Assembly: GCA_020846335.1 (NCBI GenBank)
Contig: JADLED010000244.1
Location: 1 to 37,365 of the forward strand
Direction of reading: 5' to 3'
From: Bacteroidia bacterium
GTDB lineage: Bacteria; Bacteroidota; Bacteroidia; B-17B0; Aurantibacillaceae
Length of the DNA stretch: 37,365 bases
Part shown: in pieces, positions 18,029 through 24,242 of the stretch
Numbering within the stretch: position 1 is the first letter of the stretch
Layout of the letters: each line of letters begins with the position of its first letter
Program-made: the position numbers and the translations under genes
The notes under the pieces: model-generated
Seen by the model: only the letters and a program-made list of their open reading frames with translations
Told to the model about the DNA's origin: nothing
The model's database searches: none

Positions 18029-18526
18029 ATGCATATAAATTATTTAGTAGTATTGGCCACTGCCTTAGTGCCAATGGTAATGGGCTTTATCTGGTATAAC
18101 CCAAAAGTGTTAGGCACTGCGTGGATGCAGGCTGCAGGAATAACCGAAGAAAAAATGAAAGGGGCCAACATGGCCGTTATTTTTGGTGTTTCCCTACTAC
18201 TTAGTATGATGTTGGCCATGAGCATGCAAATGCTGGTAATCCATCAAACATCCCTGTATTCCTTGTTTTTTGGACAACCGATAGACGACCCAAACAGCGA
18301 AGTAGGTATATTTTTTAAATCCATTTTAGACCGTGTGGGCACCAGCTTCCGCACCTTTAAACACGGCGTGCTTCATGGTGTGTTAAGCGCTCTGTTTATT
18401 ATTTTGCCTGTGCTTGGTACCAATGCGCTTTTTGAAAGGAAGGGATTTAAATACATTGCTATTAATGTAGGTTATTGGGCCATTACCATGGGCATTATGG
18501 GTGGCATTATCTGTGCCTTTGCCTAA
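18029..18526 (+). CDS. DUF1761 family membrane protein
   Basis: The 165-residue protein has four predicted membrane helices. The beginning 'LVVLATALVPMVMGFIWYNPKVLGTAWMQAAGI' carries the F-x-W-Y-x-P-x-x-x-G-x-x-W pattern of DUF1761 proteins, and the end 'GYWAITMGIMGGIICAF' is also typical. Function is unknown for the family. It is a single gene with its own promoter and a strong terminator. Confidence 0.85.
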   Translation: MHINYLVVLATALVPMVMGFIWYNPKVLGTAWMQAAGITEEKMKGANMAVIFGVSLLLSMMLAMSMQMLVIHQTSLYSLFFGQPIDDPNSEVGIFFKSILDRVGTSFRTFKHGVLHGVLSALFIILPVLGTNALFERKGFKYIAINVGYWAITMGIMGGIICAFA

Positions 18527-18568
18527 TCTTATACGGAACGAACGGTTTCGGTACTATTCATATAATTG

Positions 18569-18605
18569 AAAAGCGGTAAATTTAACATTTACCGCTTTTT
18601 TTTAA
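18569..18605 (+). terminator. Intrinsic terminator after the DUF1761 gene
   Basis: AAAAGCGGTAAA pairs perfectly with TTTACCGCTTTT around a 7-nt loop and is followed by more T residues. Confidence 0.9.
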
Positions 18606-18738
18606 ATATTTTTTTTGTTTTCAGTATAAATACCTAATATTGCATCGTAATAAAAAAAGGTCGCATATTCTTGCCACCTTCAATCATTCAAAAATTAAAT
18701 ATCCTTTTTAACGCACAATATTATTTTTAATTAGCCTC

Positions 18739-20403
18739 ATGTTTCAAGTAATGGATTTAAGCGGCAAATCGTTGCCAGAATTAAAAGAGATTGCAAAAGC
18801 ATTTTCGATAGAAAGTAAAACCTTATCCAAAGCCGATTTGGTTTTGCAAATTGTGGATGCACAGGAAAAAGATAAAGCACAGGCAGAACAGGTGTTTCAA
18901 AAGTTTTCTAAAAAGGAAAACAAGGAACCCAAGGAAAAACGTCCGCGCAAGGTGAAAGGTTCCGAGCCCGTGGTTTCGGTATCTACCGGTCCTGAGCAGG
19001 AAACCAAAATAGTTGTAAAACCTCAGCAACATCCAAAACCTCAGCAACAACAAAGGCCGCAACACCAACCAAAACCTGCACCCAAACACGAAACCATGCC
19101 TTTAAACATTCCGGACGAAGAACCGGAACCTGTTATTGAAGAGGTAACGGTACCAGCACCGGTAGTGGCCGAACAGCCTGCTGCAGCTCCGGTTCAGGAA
19201 GGTGAAAACACCAATGGTACCGGAATGCCTAAGGAAGAACCGGAAGTAGTGCCTGAAAAAAAACCTGAAAAAGTTCATTATAATTTCGACAACATTGTTT
19301 TTGTAACCGGCGTTTTAGAAATCATGCCCGATGGTTATGGTTTCCTCCGCAGTTCGGATTACGATTACCTCAATTCTCCCGATGACGTTTACGTGTCGCA
19401 ATCGCAAATAAAATTGTTTGGTTTAAAACCAGGCGATGTGGTAAAAGGCGGAGTGCGTCCTCCAAAAGAAGGCGAAAAATATTTCCCACTCATCAGGGTA
19501 GATCAAATTAATGGCCGCGACCCTTCGTTTGTGCGCGACCGCGTAATTTTCGATTACCTCACACCTTTGTTCCCTTACGAAAAAATAAAATTAACCGGGC
19601 ATCCTCAGGAAAACATGAGTACCCGCGTAATGGATTTATTTTCGCCAATTGGAAAAGGACAACGCGGATTAATTGTGGCACAACCTAAAACCGGTAAAAC
19701 CGTGTTGTTAAAGGATGTGGCCAATGCCATTGCTTACAATCATCCCGAAATTTATTTAATTATTCTGTTAATCGACGAGCGCCCTGAAGAGGTAACCGAT
19801 ATGGCCCGCAGCGTTAAAGCCGAAGTAATATCCAGCACCTTTGATGAGCCTGCAGAAAAACATGTAAAAATTGCCAACATTGTTCTCGAAAAATCGAAAC
19901 GAATGGTGGAGTGCGGACACGATGTGGTGATTCTGTTAGACAGCATTACCCGTTTGGCACGTGCCTACAATACGGTTTCTCCTGCCAGCGGTAAAGTACT
20001 AACCGGTGGTGTGGATGCCAACGCCCTGCACAAACCAAAACGCTTTTTTGGTGCCGCCCGTAAAGTTGAAAACGGTGGATCATTAACCATCCTTGCAACA
20101 GCATTAACCGAAACGGGTTCTAAAATGGATGAGGTTATTTTTGAAGAATTTAAAGGAACCGGCAATATGGAGTTGCAACTGGACCGTAAACTCTCGAACC
20201 GCCGCATTTACCCGGCCATTGATTTACTGGCATCTTCCACCCGAAGAGACGATTTGTTAATTGATAAGGAAACGCTTACCCGCCTTTGGGTACTGCGTAA
20301 GCACTTAGGTGATATGAATCCTCAGGAAGCCATGGAGTTTTTGCTGGACAGATTGCGCCGCAGTCAAACCAACGAAGAGTTCTTAATTAGTATGAACGGT
20401 TAG
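18739..20403 (+). CDS. rho: Transcription termination factor Rho, with extended N-terminal linker
   Basis: Hexameric RNA helicase that ends transcription at C-rich unstructured RNA. Residues 1-40 form the Rho N-terminal helical domain ([16 protein letters not shown]). Residues of about 50-180 are a low-complexity insert rich in Gln, Pro, Glu and Lys ([15 protein letters not shown]), as reported for many Bacteroidota Rho proteins and able to promote phase separation in some. The RNA-binding cold-shock-like domain follows ([16 protein letters not shown]). The Walker A QPKTGKT lies near residue 313 and Walker [16 protein letters not shown] near 397. The length of 554 residues exceeds the 419 of E. 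coli Rho because of the insert. The start at 18739 is used, and Met5 is an alternative. Confidence 0.95.
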   Translation: MFQVMDLSGKSLPELKEIAKAFSIESKTLSKADLVLQIVDAQEKDKAQAEQVFQKFSKKENKEPKEKRPRKVKGSEPVVSVSTGPEQETKIVVKPQQHPKPQQQQRPQHQPKPAPKHETMPLNIPDEEPEPVIEEVTVPAPVVAEQPAAAPVQEGENTNGTGMPKEEPEVVPEKKPEKVHYNFDNIVFVTGVLEIMPDGYGFLRSSDYDYLNSPDDVYVSQSQIKLFGLKPGDVVKGGVRPPKEGEKYFPLIRVDQINGRDPSFVRDRVIFDYLTPLFPYEKIKLTGHPQENMSTRVMDLFSPIGKGQRGLIVAQPKTGKTVLLKDVANAIAYNHPEIYLIILLIDERPEEVTDMARSVKAEVISSTFDEPAEKHVKIANIVLEKSKRMVECGHDVVILLDSITRLARAYNTVSPASGKVLTGGVDANALHKPKRFFGAARKVENGGSLTILATALTETGSKMDEVIFEEFKGTGNMELQLDRKLSNRRIYPAIDLLASSTRRDDLLIDKETLTRLWVLRKHLGDMNPQEAMEFLLDRLRRSQTNEEFLISMNG

Positions 20404-20405
20404 GC

Positions 20406-20930
20406 ATGAATAAGAAGGCTCTGTTTTATGGCTTGCTTTATTCTGCACTGGTAATAGCGTTTAAGCTATGGCTGGTATTGAGTGGTCGCTCGGTAGAACG
20501 TTTTTACTTTCATTTTGCCCATTTTTTAACGGTATTGTTTATCCTTCCTTTTTATGTTATATGCATATTAAGTGTGCGCAGGGATTTGGGTGGATGGATT
20601 GGCGGGCGCGATGCCATGAAACTGGCACTGACAATATTTGCGGTAGGTGCGGTAACAACAAGCATTTACAATTATTTTGAATTTACGCAAAACGGAAAGG
20701 ATTTAGCCATTGCCTATTATAACAGCGAGGATTATCTGAACAATTACCTTCGCACCTTAAAAACCGTTAAGCCCGAAGAATATCCAAAACTAATTGCGGA
20801 ACAAATTGAAGTGGCCAAAACCTCGGCCTTTAAAGCCACCACCGGCAAATTATTTTCGTTAATGCTCATTGGCATCAGTGGTTCGGTAATTGTGGCGTCG
20901 ATATTGCGAAGAAAGCCGGCTGCAGTTTGA
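20406..20930 (+). CDS. DUF4199-like membrane protein
   Basis: The 174-residue protein has helices at about 5-25, 35-57 and 70-92, a soluble region of about 60 residues, and a last helix at about 147-167. This order, with the 'YNYFEFTQNGKDLAIAYYN' segment after helix 3, fits the DUF4199 family found widely in Bacteroidota, whose function is unknown. It starts 2 bp after the rho stop, so it is probably co-transcribed with rho. It converges with the tRNA array, and no clear terminator lies in the 28 bp between them. Confidence 0.75.
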   Translation: MNKKALFYGLLYSALVIAFKLWLVLSGRSVERFYFHFAHFLTVLFILPFYVICILSVRRDLGGWIGGRDAMKLALTIFAVGAVTTSIYNYFEFTQNGKDLAIAYYNSEDYLNNYLRTLKTVKPEEYPKLIAEQIEVAKTSAFKATTGKLFSLMLIGISGSVIVASILRRKPAAV

Positions 20931-20958
20931 GTTAAAGCCCAATCGTAATAATACTGTG

Positions 20959-21030
20959 TCCTCCTGCCCGGAGTCGAACCGGGGTTTCAAAATTAGAAGT
21001 TTTGTGTTTTTCCTATTAAACTACAAGAGA
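20959..21030 (-). tRNA. tRNA-Arg(TCT)
   Basis: A complete cloverleaf of 72 nt. The acceptor TCTCTTG pairs with CAGGAGG including G-U pairs. The D-stem is GTTT/AAAC with GG in the loop, the anticodon stem is CAAAA/TTTTG with loop CTTCTAA, and the T-arm is CCCGG-TTCGACT-CCGGG. The discriminator is A and no CCA is encoded. Reads AGA. Last gene of the array. Confidence 0.85.
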
Positions 21031-21033
21031 AAG

Positions 21034-21105
21034 TTCCCCCGCCGGGAATTGAACCCGGCCCCATAGTTTAAAAGACTATTGCCTACACCAGTTTGCTACG
21101 AGGGA
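21034..21105 (-). tRNA. tRNA-Lys(TTT), weak D-stem
   Basis: Acceptor TCCCTCG pairs with CGGGGGA. The anticodon stem is ATAGT/ACTAT with loop CTTTTAA, and the T-arm is CCGGG-TTCAATT-CCCGG. The D-arm contains the conserved GG but pairs over only two base pairs (GC/GC). The discriminator is A and no CCA is encoded. It is 3 bp from tRNA-Arg. Confidence 0.75.
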
Positions 21106-21207
21106 ATAATAAGTTATTTACATCTCTTTCGAAATGCCTTTGCCTTTATTTTATTCCTGAATAACATGGTGTTATCACTTAATTTATTTTTTTAATTTTT
21201 TTAATGT

Positions 21208-21278
21208 CTATGCCAACCGGAATCGAACCGGCGTCTCCGTGTTAGCTACACGCCGCTTTACCACTAAGCTATGGCACC
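21208..21278 (-). tRNA. tRNA with GCT anticodon, A at position 33 and short variable loop
   Basis: The D-stem GCTT/AAGC and T-arm GCCGG-TTCGATT-CCGGT are good, and the acceptor is GGTGCCA/TGGCATA with G1 and A72 unpaired. The anticodon stem is CGTG/CACG with loop TAGCTAA, so the anticodon would be GCT (Ser) but U33 is replaced by A. The variable loop is 4 nt, whereas serine tRNAs have a long arm. Decoding ability and charging identity are doubtful. Confidence 0.6.
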
Positions 21279-21280
21279 TG

Positions 21281-21351
21281 AGCGAAATATCGGATTTGAA
21301 CCGCATCTTCTGGTTGGAAGCCAAATGCTTTGCCATTAAGCTATATTTCGC
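21281..21351 (-). tRNA. Degenerate tRNA-Gly(TCC)
   Basis: Acceptor GCGAAAT pairs perfectly with ATTTCGC. The D-stem is GCTT/AAGC, and the anticodon stem TTTGG/CCAGA has loop CTTCCAA. The T-loop TTCAAAT is normal, but only three of five T-stem pairs form. Three instead of two bases join acceptor and D-stem. The discriminator is T. It is 2 bp from the GCT tRNA. Confidence 0.65.
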
Positions 21352-21371
21352 TATTTACGTTCTTTATTTTA

Positions 21372-21512
21372 TTTTTTTTGGCGCCTGTCGGGAGCTGATT
21401 TAGGCAAAATAGAGGCAGTATTATTATCTATGCTCCCGCCACCGGGCTTTACGCTCCAATCTTTTTAGGGCCAAAAGGAGCAGGCCCTAAAAAGGATTTC
21501 CGCTGCAATCCC
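21372..21512 (-). repeat. Structured repeat element, copy c (GATTG-AGCGgAAA boxes)
   Basis: Read on the minus strand, GGGATTGCAGCGGAAATCC (21512-21494) is followed by a hairpin with arms TTTTTAGGGCC/GGCCCTAAAAA. A second box GATTGGAGCGTAAAGCCC (21461-21444) is followed by a hairpin with arms CGGGAGC/GCTCCCG and an A-rich tail. The same order of box, hairpin, box, hairpin and A-rich tail recurs at 28893-29032 and 29219-29358. It sits between tRNA-Gly and tRNA-Glu. It may be a family of structured ncRNA or a mobile repeat. Confidence 0.7.
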
Positions 21513-21646
21513 ATGGCGCAAATTCGGGTTTTTAGTGCAGTAAATTTTTCACGCTAACACTATCATTTTTAATTATCCTCACAACTGAATTTATTTTTCA
21601 TTCTATATTTTTCAATAAAAAATTAAAGTTCTAAAAAAATACAAAG

Positions 21647-21718
21647 TACTCCGTATCAGAATCGAACTGATAATGGCGGGTCGAAAACCCGCAGACTTAA
21701 CCTTTTGTCGAACGGAGC
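21647..21718 (-). tRNA. tRNA-Glu(TTC)
   Basis: Acceptor GCTCCGT pairs with ACGGAGT, with a three-pair D-stem GAC/GTC and GG in the loop. The anticodon stem GCGGG/CCCGC has loop TTTTCGA, and the T-arm is ATCAG-TTCGATT-CTGAT. The discriminator is A and no CCA is encoded. Confidence 0.85.
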
Positions 21719-21730
21719 GTTTTGTTTGAG

Positions 21731-21797
21731 TAAGAGCCTAACAGGAATTTCCTTCGTGCTTTTAAACCAGGCTTTGCCTAAATGTTATTTGCTCTTA
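21731..21797. other. 67-nt two-hairpin element closed by a 12-bp inverted repeat
   Basis: TAAGAGC...GCTCTTA (7 bp) and an inner TAACA...TGTTA (5 bp) close a region that holds two short hairpins, AGGC-TTT-GCCT and AGGA-N3-TCCT. It lies directly after the stop of the 106-codon gene at 21802. It resembles a tRNA-like fold without canonical loops and could equally be a terminator or processing structure for that gene. Confidence 0.5.
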
Positions 21798-21801
21798 ATT
21801 T

Positions 21802-22122
21802 TTATTTTTCCAAAGTGGGCAGTTTTGCATCCAACTCATCAATCACACTAAATGGTGATGCACCAACCCCTGAATAGTGTACCTTGGTAAATCCATTTTC
21901 GGGTGTGAGTAAAGATTCTTTTTCGCTAATGCCGCCTCTGTATTTGCCGCCGTAATTTCCTTCCACTTTTTTTGTTACAGGATTTACGTCGCCCCACTGA
22001 GGCGTGCGCTCATCTTCAATCACTTCCACAAAATATTTTTTACCTGTGCGGTACGATTCTACAATAAACCTTCCGGTATCGTCGCGGTTTACTAAAAAGC
22101 GTTTTTCAAATCCTGTTTCCAT
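21802..22122 (-). CDS. Orphan 106-residue protein encoded inside the tRNA array
   Basis: I do not recognise this protein. It starts METGFEKRFLVNRDDTGRF and ends DELDAKLPTLEK, is hydrophilic, and has no signal peptide or membrane helix. Charge is mixed, and a 'RTGKKYFVEVIEDERTPQWGD' stretch suggests a small beta-strand domain. The open frame runs back to 22254, but that would place the first 20 or so codons inside tRNA-Asp and give the usual spurious 'RSWVQIPYSP' translation of a tRNA. I therefore take the ATG at 22122. It is the only protein gene between ten tRNA-like genes, on the same strand, so it should be expressed from the same transcript. A pair of competing hairpins lies just upstream of its start. 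Confidence 0.65.
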   Translation of the reverse strand: METGFEKRFLVNRDDTGRFIVESYRTGKKYFVEVIEDERTPQWGDVNPVTKKVEGNYGGKYRGGISEKESLLTPENGFTKVHYSGVGASPFSVIDELDAKLPTLEK

Positions 22123-22135
22123 AATTGTTTTTTTG

Positions 22136-22186
22136 TTCGCCTGAATTACCACAACGTGTGCCAACAGGCGAAACCGGCAGCGTTGT
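22136..22186 (-). promoter_or_regulatory. Mutually exclusive hairpins upstream of the 106-residue gene
   Basis: TTCGCCTG and CAGGCGAA (22165-22172 with 22136-22143) form an 8-bp stem 13 nt before the ATG. The alternative pairing ACAACG/CGTTGT (22181-22186 with 22151-22156), extended by TGCC/GGCA, uses overlapping bases, so both cannot form together. This may be a processing signal between tRNA-Asp and the mRNA part, or a translational switch. Confidence 0.45.
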
Positions 22187-22194
22187 TTTATTTG

Positions 22195-22270
22195 CGGGCT
22201 GTATGGGATTTGAACCCATGATCTCCTCATAGACAGTGAGGCGGGGACGGCCATGCTCCCCTAAAAGCCC
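22195..22270 (-). tRNA. tRNA-Asp(GTC)
   Basis: Acceptor GGGCTTT pairs with ACAGCCC (one mismatch) and the D-stem is GGGG/CCCC. The anticodon stem CCTCA/TGAGG has loop CTGTCTA, and the T-arm is ATGGG-TTCAAAT-CCCAT. The discriminator is G, as expected for Asp. It is 76 nt long and encodes no CCA. Confidence 0.85.
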
Positions 22271-22292
22271 AATGCTTTGGTAATATTTTGTT

Positions 22293-22358
22293 TTGTGCAG
22301 GGCTCTTACATACGGTCCTTATTATCATTCGGACTGTGGTACTTACCCACTCCCTGCC
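22293..22358 (-). other. tRNA-like two-hairpin element without a T-arm
   Basis: A closing stem GCAGGG/CCCTGC encloses a D-arm-like hairpin (GTGG-GTAAGTA-CCAC) and a second hairpin (GTCC/GGAC) with a 12-nt loop containing ATGATAA. No T-arm is visible, and the segment before the 3' closing strand is unpaired. It lies between tRNA-Ser-like and tRNA-Asp. It could be a decayed tRNA-Ile(GAT) or another small structured RNA. The adjoining 22359-22431 has a short ACCAT/ATGGT hairpin but nothing I can name. Confidence 0.4.
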
Positions 22359-22431
22359 TTCGCCGCACTGCGATAAAAACACGGCAAACATTATATTACC
22401 AGGCGCACCATTTTTTATGGTTAACCTTTTG

Positions 22432-22502
22432 CGAACAATTCAGGATTCGAACCTGATACCATAGCCCAGCAGGCTTTGCTCATCCACATGAGCTTCTTGT
22501 TC
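22432..22502 (-). tRNA. tRNA-Ser(GCT)-like, without long variable arm
   Basis: Acceptor GAACAAG pairs with ATTGTTC (six of seven pairs), the D-stem is GCTC/GAGC, and the T-arm TCAGG-TTCGAAT-CCTGA is perfect. The anticodon stem AAAGC/GCTAT has loop CTGCTGG, giving GCT. The variable loop is only 4 nt and base 26 seems missing. This would be a class I-shaped serine tRNA, which bacterial SerRS is not expected to charge well. Confidence 0.6.
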
Positions 22503-22507
22503 TTATG

Positions 22508-22584
22508 TCGGCAAGACGGGACTTGAACCTGTATTTTCAACCATTACCTTTCTGCTGCATATCAGACAGCGGGGTTACTTGCCG
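22508..22584 (-). tRNA. tRNA-Ile(GAT)-like, apparently without a D-arm
   Basis: Acceptor CGGCAAG pairs perfectly with CTTGCCG, and the T-arm ACAGG-TTCAAGT-CCCGT has one mismatch. A perfect five-pair anticodon stem GCTGT/GCAGC carries loop CTGATAT with anticodon GAT. Only TAACCCC lies between acceptor and anticodon stem, so no D-arm can form. Instead 21 nt lie between the anticodon stem and the T-arm, and GGTT there can pair with AACC before the anticodon stem. Total 77 nt, with discriminator A. Confidence 0.55.
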
Positions 22585-22587
22585 TAG

Positions 22588-22659
22588 TAGCGAAACCGGG
22601 AATTGCACCCGGACCTACGGCTTATGAAACCGTTGATCTGACTATTGATCTATTTCGCA
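22588..22659 (-). tRNA. tRNA-Met(CAT)
   Basis: Six acceptor pairs form (GCGAAA/TTTCGC, with a T-T first pair) and the D-stem is GATC/GATC. The anticodon stem ACGGT/GCCGT has loop TTCATAA, and the T-arm is CCGGG-TGCAATT-CCCGG with G at position 55. The D-loop lacks the usual GG. The anticodon stem is not of initiator type, so it could be elongator Met or a lysidine-modified Ile tRNA. Confidence 0.7.
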
Positions 22660-22660
22660 G

Positions 22661-22732
22661 AGCCCAAACACGGAACCGACCCGTGAACTCCTCTTTACAA
22701 GAGAGATGTTTTTCCTGTTTAACTATTTGGGC
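22661..22732 (-). tRNA. tRNA-Thr(TGT), first gene of the array
   Basis: Acceptor GCCCAAA pairs perfectly with TTTGGGC, with a three-pair D-stem GTT/AAC and GG in the loop. The anticodon stem TCTCT/AGAGG has loop CTTGTAA, and the T-stem CACGG/CCGTG has an unusual loop GTCGGTT. It is separated by one base from tRNA-Met. Its first base follows directly on the T-tract of an intrinsic terminator. Confidence 0.75.
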
Positions 22733-22762
22733 AAAAAAAAAGCCCCGCACATTGCGAGGCTT
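22733..22762 (-). terminator. Intrinsic terminator in the leader of the tRNA array
   Basis: On the minus strand AGCCTCGC and GCGGGGCT form an eight-pair stem (one U-G) with loop AATGT, followed by nine T residues. The T-tract ends at 22733 and tRNA-Thr begins at 22732. Confidence 0.85.
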
Positions 22763-22884
22763 CTTAAATTTCTTTATTCGTAATTCATCAAACAAAATAA
22801 ATAGAAGCCCCGGTACCACAGTCTTTCCCCATCTCGGAAACTGTATTACTTGTTGGTCTGATATTTAAAATATTTTTCATTTAC
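22756..22884 (-). promoter_or_regulatory. Attenuator leader with T-box-like core and antiterminator helix
   Basis: The predicted transcript starts near 22884. It has a hairpin (ACAGT-TTCC / GGAA-AG-ACTGT), then GTGGTACCG (22819-22811), which contains TGGTACC, the invariant bulge of T-box antiterminators. Directly after it GGGGCTTCT (22811-22803) can pair with AGAAGCCTC (22764-22756). That second strand is the 5' arm of the terminator, so the two folds exclude each other. Order and contact of TGGTACC with the helix are as in T-boxes. Missing are a recognisable specifier stem I and a good lower antiterminator helix, and T-boxes are not expected in Bacteroidota. Attenuation is well supported by base pairing, while tRNA sensing is a hypothesis. 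Confidence 0.5.
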
Positions 22885-22889
22885 GTTTG

Positions 22890-22920
22890 CAAAAGTAGAG
22901 AGATAAAATTATTTCACCAA
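22890..22920 (-). promoter_or_regulatory. Promoter of the tRNA array
   Basis: On the minus strand TTG (22920-22918), a 20-nt spacer and TACTTTTG (22897-22890) form a textbook Bacteroidota promoter. The start of transcription should be near 22884, about 150 nt before tRNA-Thr. Confidence 0.75.
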
Positions 22921-22970
22921 ATATTTTTTGAAAATAATTTAATTTCTTTTGTTCTTACTCGCAATTATTC

Positions 22971-23001
22971 CTGTAATCTTACAAAAGCAATTCTATATTT
23001 G
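22971..23001 (+). promoter_or_regulatory. Promoter of the aminotransferase gene
   Basis: CTG at 22971-22973 (one mismatch to TTG), 20 nt, then TATATTTG at 22994-23001. It lies 33 bp before the ATG and is divergent from the tRNA array promoter. Confidence 0.55.
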
Positions 23002-23033
23002 TACTTCTAACTTTAATATTTAAAACTTAGCAA

Positions 23034-24233
23034 ATGCCACATATTTCAAGCAAAGCAGGCGCCATGCCAGCATCACCAATTCGCAAACTTGTACCTTATG
23101 CCGAGGCCGCAAAAAAAAGAGGAATAAAAATTTATCACCTCAACATTGGGCAACCGGACATTGAAACTCCGGCTTCGTTTTTGGATGCCATCAAAAATTC
23201 CGGTATAAAAATTGTGGAATACAGTCATAGCGCCGGCAACGAAAGCTACCGTAAAAAACTGGCGGCTTATTATCAGAAATTTAATATCAATGTTGATTCT
23301 ACAGAAATCATAATCACAAATGGAGGTAGTGAAGCTATTTCCATTGCCATGATGACCTGCTTTAATCCAGGAGATGAAATAATAATTCCGGAGCCTTTTT
23401 ATGCTAACTACAATGGATTTAGCAAAGCGGCCGATGTAAACGTGGTACCTATCCGCAGCAGCATTGAATCGGGTTTTGCACTGCCCGCCATTGCGGAGTT
23501 TGAAAAAGCCATTACTCCCAAAACAAAAGGCATTATGATTTGCAATCCCGGAAACCCTACCGGATATCTTTACACCAAAGCCGAGTTGGAAGCATTGCGT
23601 GACCTCGTAAAAAAGCACGATTTGTTTTTACTGAGCGACGAAGTGTATCGCGAATTTTGTTACGATGGAAAAGAGTATGTAAGCGTGATGCACCTTCAGG
23701 GTATTGAAAACAATGTGATTTTACTTGACTCCATTAGTAAACGTTACAGTGCCTGTGGTGCCAGAATTGGTGCACTCATAAGCAAGAACAAAGAGATTAT
23801 GGCCGCTGCTTTAAAATTTGCGCAAGCACGATTAAGTCCGCCAACCTACGGCCAGATTGGTGCCGAAGCTGCTCTCGAAACTCCGGCCTCTTACTTTGAA
23901 GGTGTGAACAAGGAATATGTAGAGCGCCGCAATTTTGTGATTGAGGCTTTGAATAAAATAAACGGTGTGTTTTGTCCTAAACCAAGTGGTGCCTTTTATT
24001 GCATTGCCCGCCTGCCGGTGGATAATGCCGATAAATTTTGCCAGTGGTTATTAGAAGATTTTAATTACAACTCGCAAACCGTTATGCTGGCTCCGGCCGC
24101 CGGATTTTATTCCACACCCGGTGCAGGCGCTGACGAAGTGCGCATTGCCTATGTACTAAAAATTGAGGATTTAAAAAACGCCATGATTTGTCTGGAAGAA
24201 GCATTGAAAGTTTATCCCGGTAAAACAAAGTAA
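23034..24233 (+). CDS. PLP-dependent aminotransferase, class I (aspartate aminotransferase-like)
   Basis: Fold-type I aminotransferase of 399 residues. NPGNPTG carries the conserved Asn174, SDEVYREF gives Asp202 and Tyr205, and SISKRYSACGARIG contains the PLP lysine Lys236 and phosphate-binding Arg244. The N-terminal 'IYHLNIGQPDIETP' is typical of the subgroup annotated as aspartate/tyrosine/aromatic aminotransferase. Substrate is uncertain, but aspartate or an aromatic amino acid with 2-oxoglutarate is likely. It has its own promoter and is followed 9 bp later by a GyrI-like lipoprotein gene, probably co-transcribed. Confidence 0.92.
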   Translation: MPHISSKAGAMPASPIRKLVPYAEAAKKRGIKIYHLNIGQPDIETPASFLDAIKNSGIKIVEYSHSAGNESYRKKLAAYYQKFNINVDSTEIIITNGGSEAISIAMMTCFNPGDEIIIPEPFYANYNGFSKAADVNVVPIRSSIESGFALPAIAEFEKAITPKTKGIMICNPGNPTGYLYTKAELEALRDLVKKHDLFLLSDEVYREFCYDGKEYVSVMHLQGIENNVILLDSISKRYSACGARIGALISKNKEIMAAALKFAQARLSPPTYGQIGAEAALETPASYFEGVNKEYVERRNFVIEALNKINGVFCPKPSGAFYCIARLPVDNADKFCQWLLEDFNYNSQTVMLAPAAGFYSTPGAGADEVRIAYVLKIEDLKNAMICLEEALKVYPGKTK

Positions 24234-24242
24234 TTTAGTTTC

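Noticed and set aside
21731..21797. Integron attC site after the orphan gene (GTTAGGC on the minus strand)
   Set aside because: The 3' core fits GTTRRRY, but the matching 5' core is poor, no integrase is present and the neighbours are tRNAs, not cassettes.
22123..22254. N-terminal extension of the orphan gene in the tRNA array
   Set aside because: The first 20 or so codons would overlap tRNA-Asp and give the typical spurious RSWVQIPYSP translation. The ATG at 22122 is the sensible start.
22803..22868. A further tRNA gene in the leader of the array
   Set aside because: No T-arm or acceptor pairing can be drawn. The conserved-looking part fits an attenuator better.
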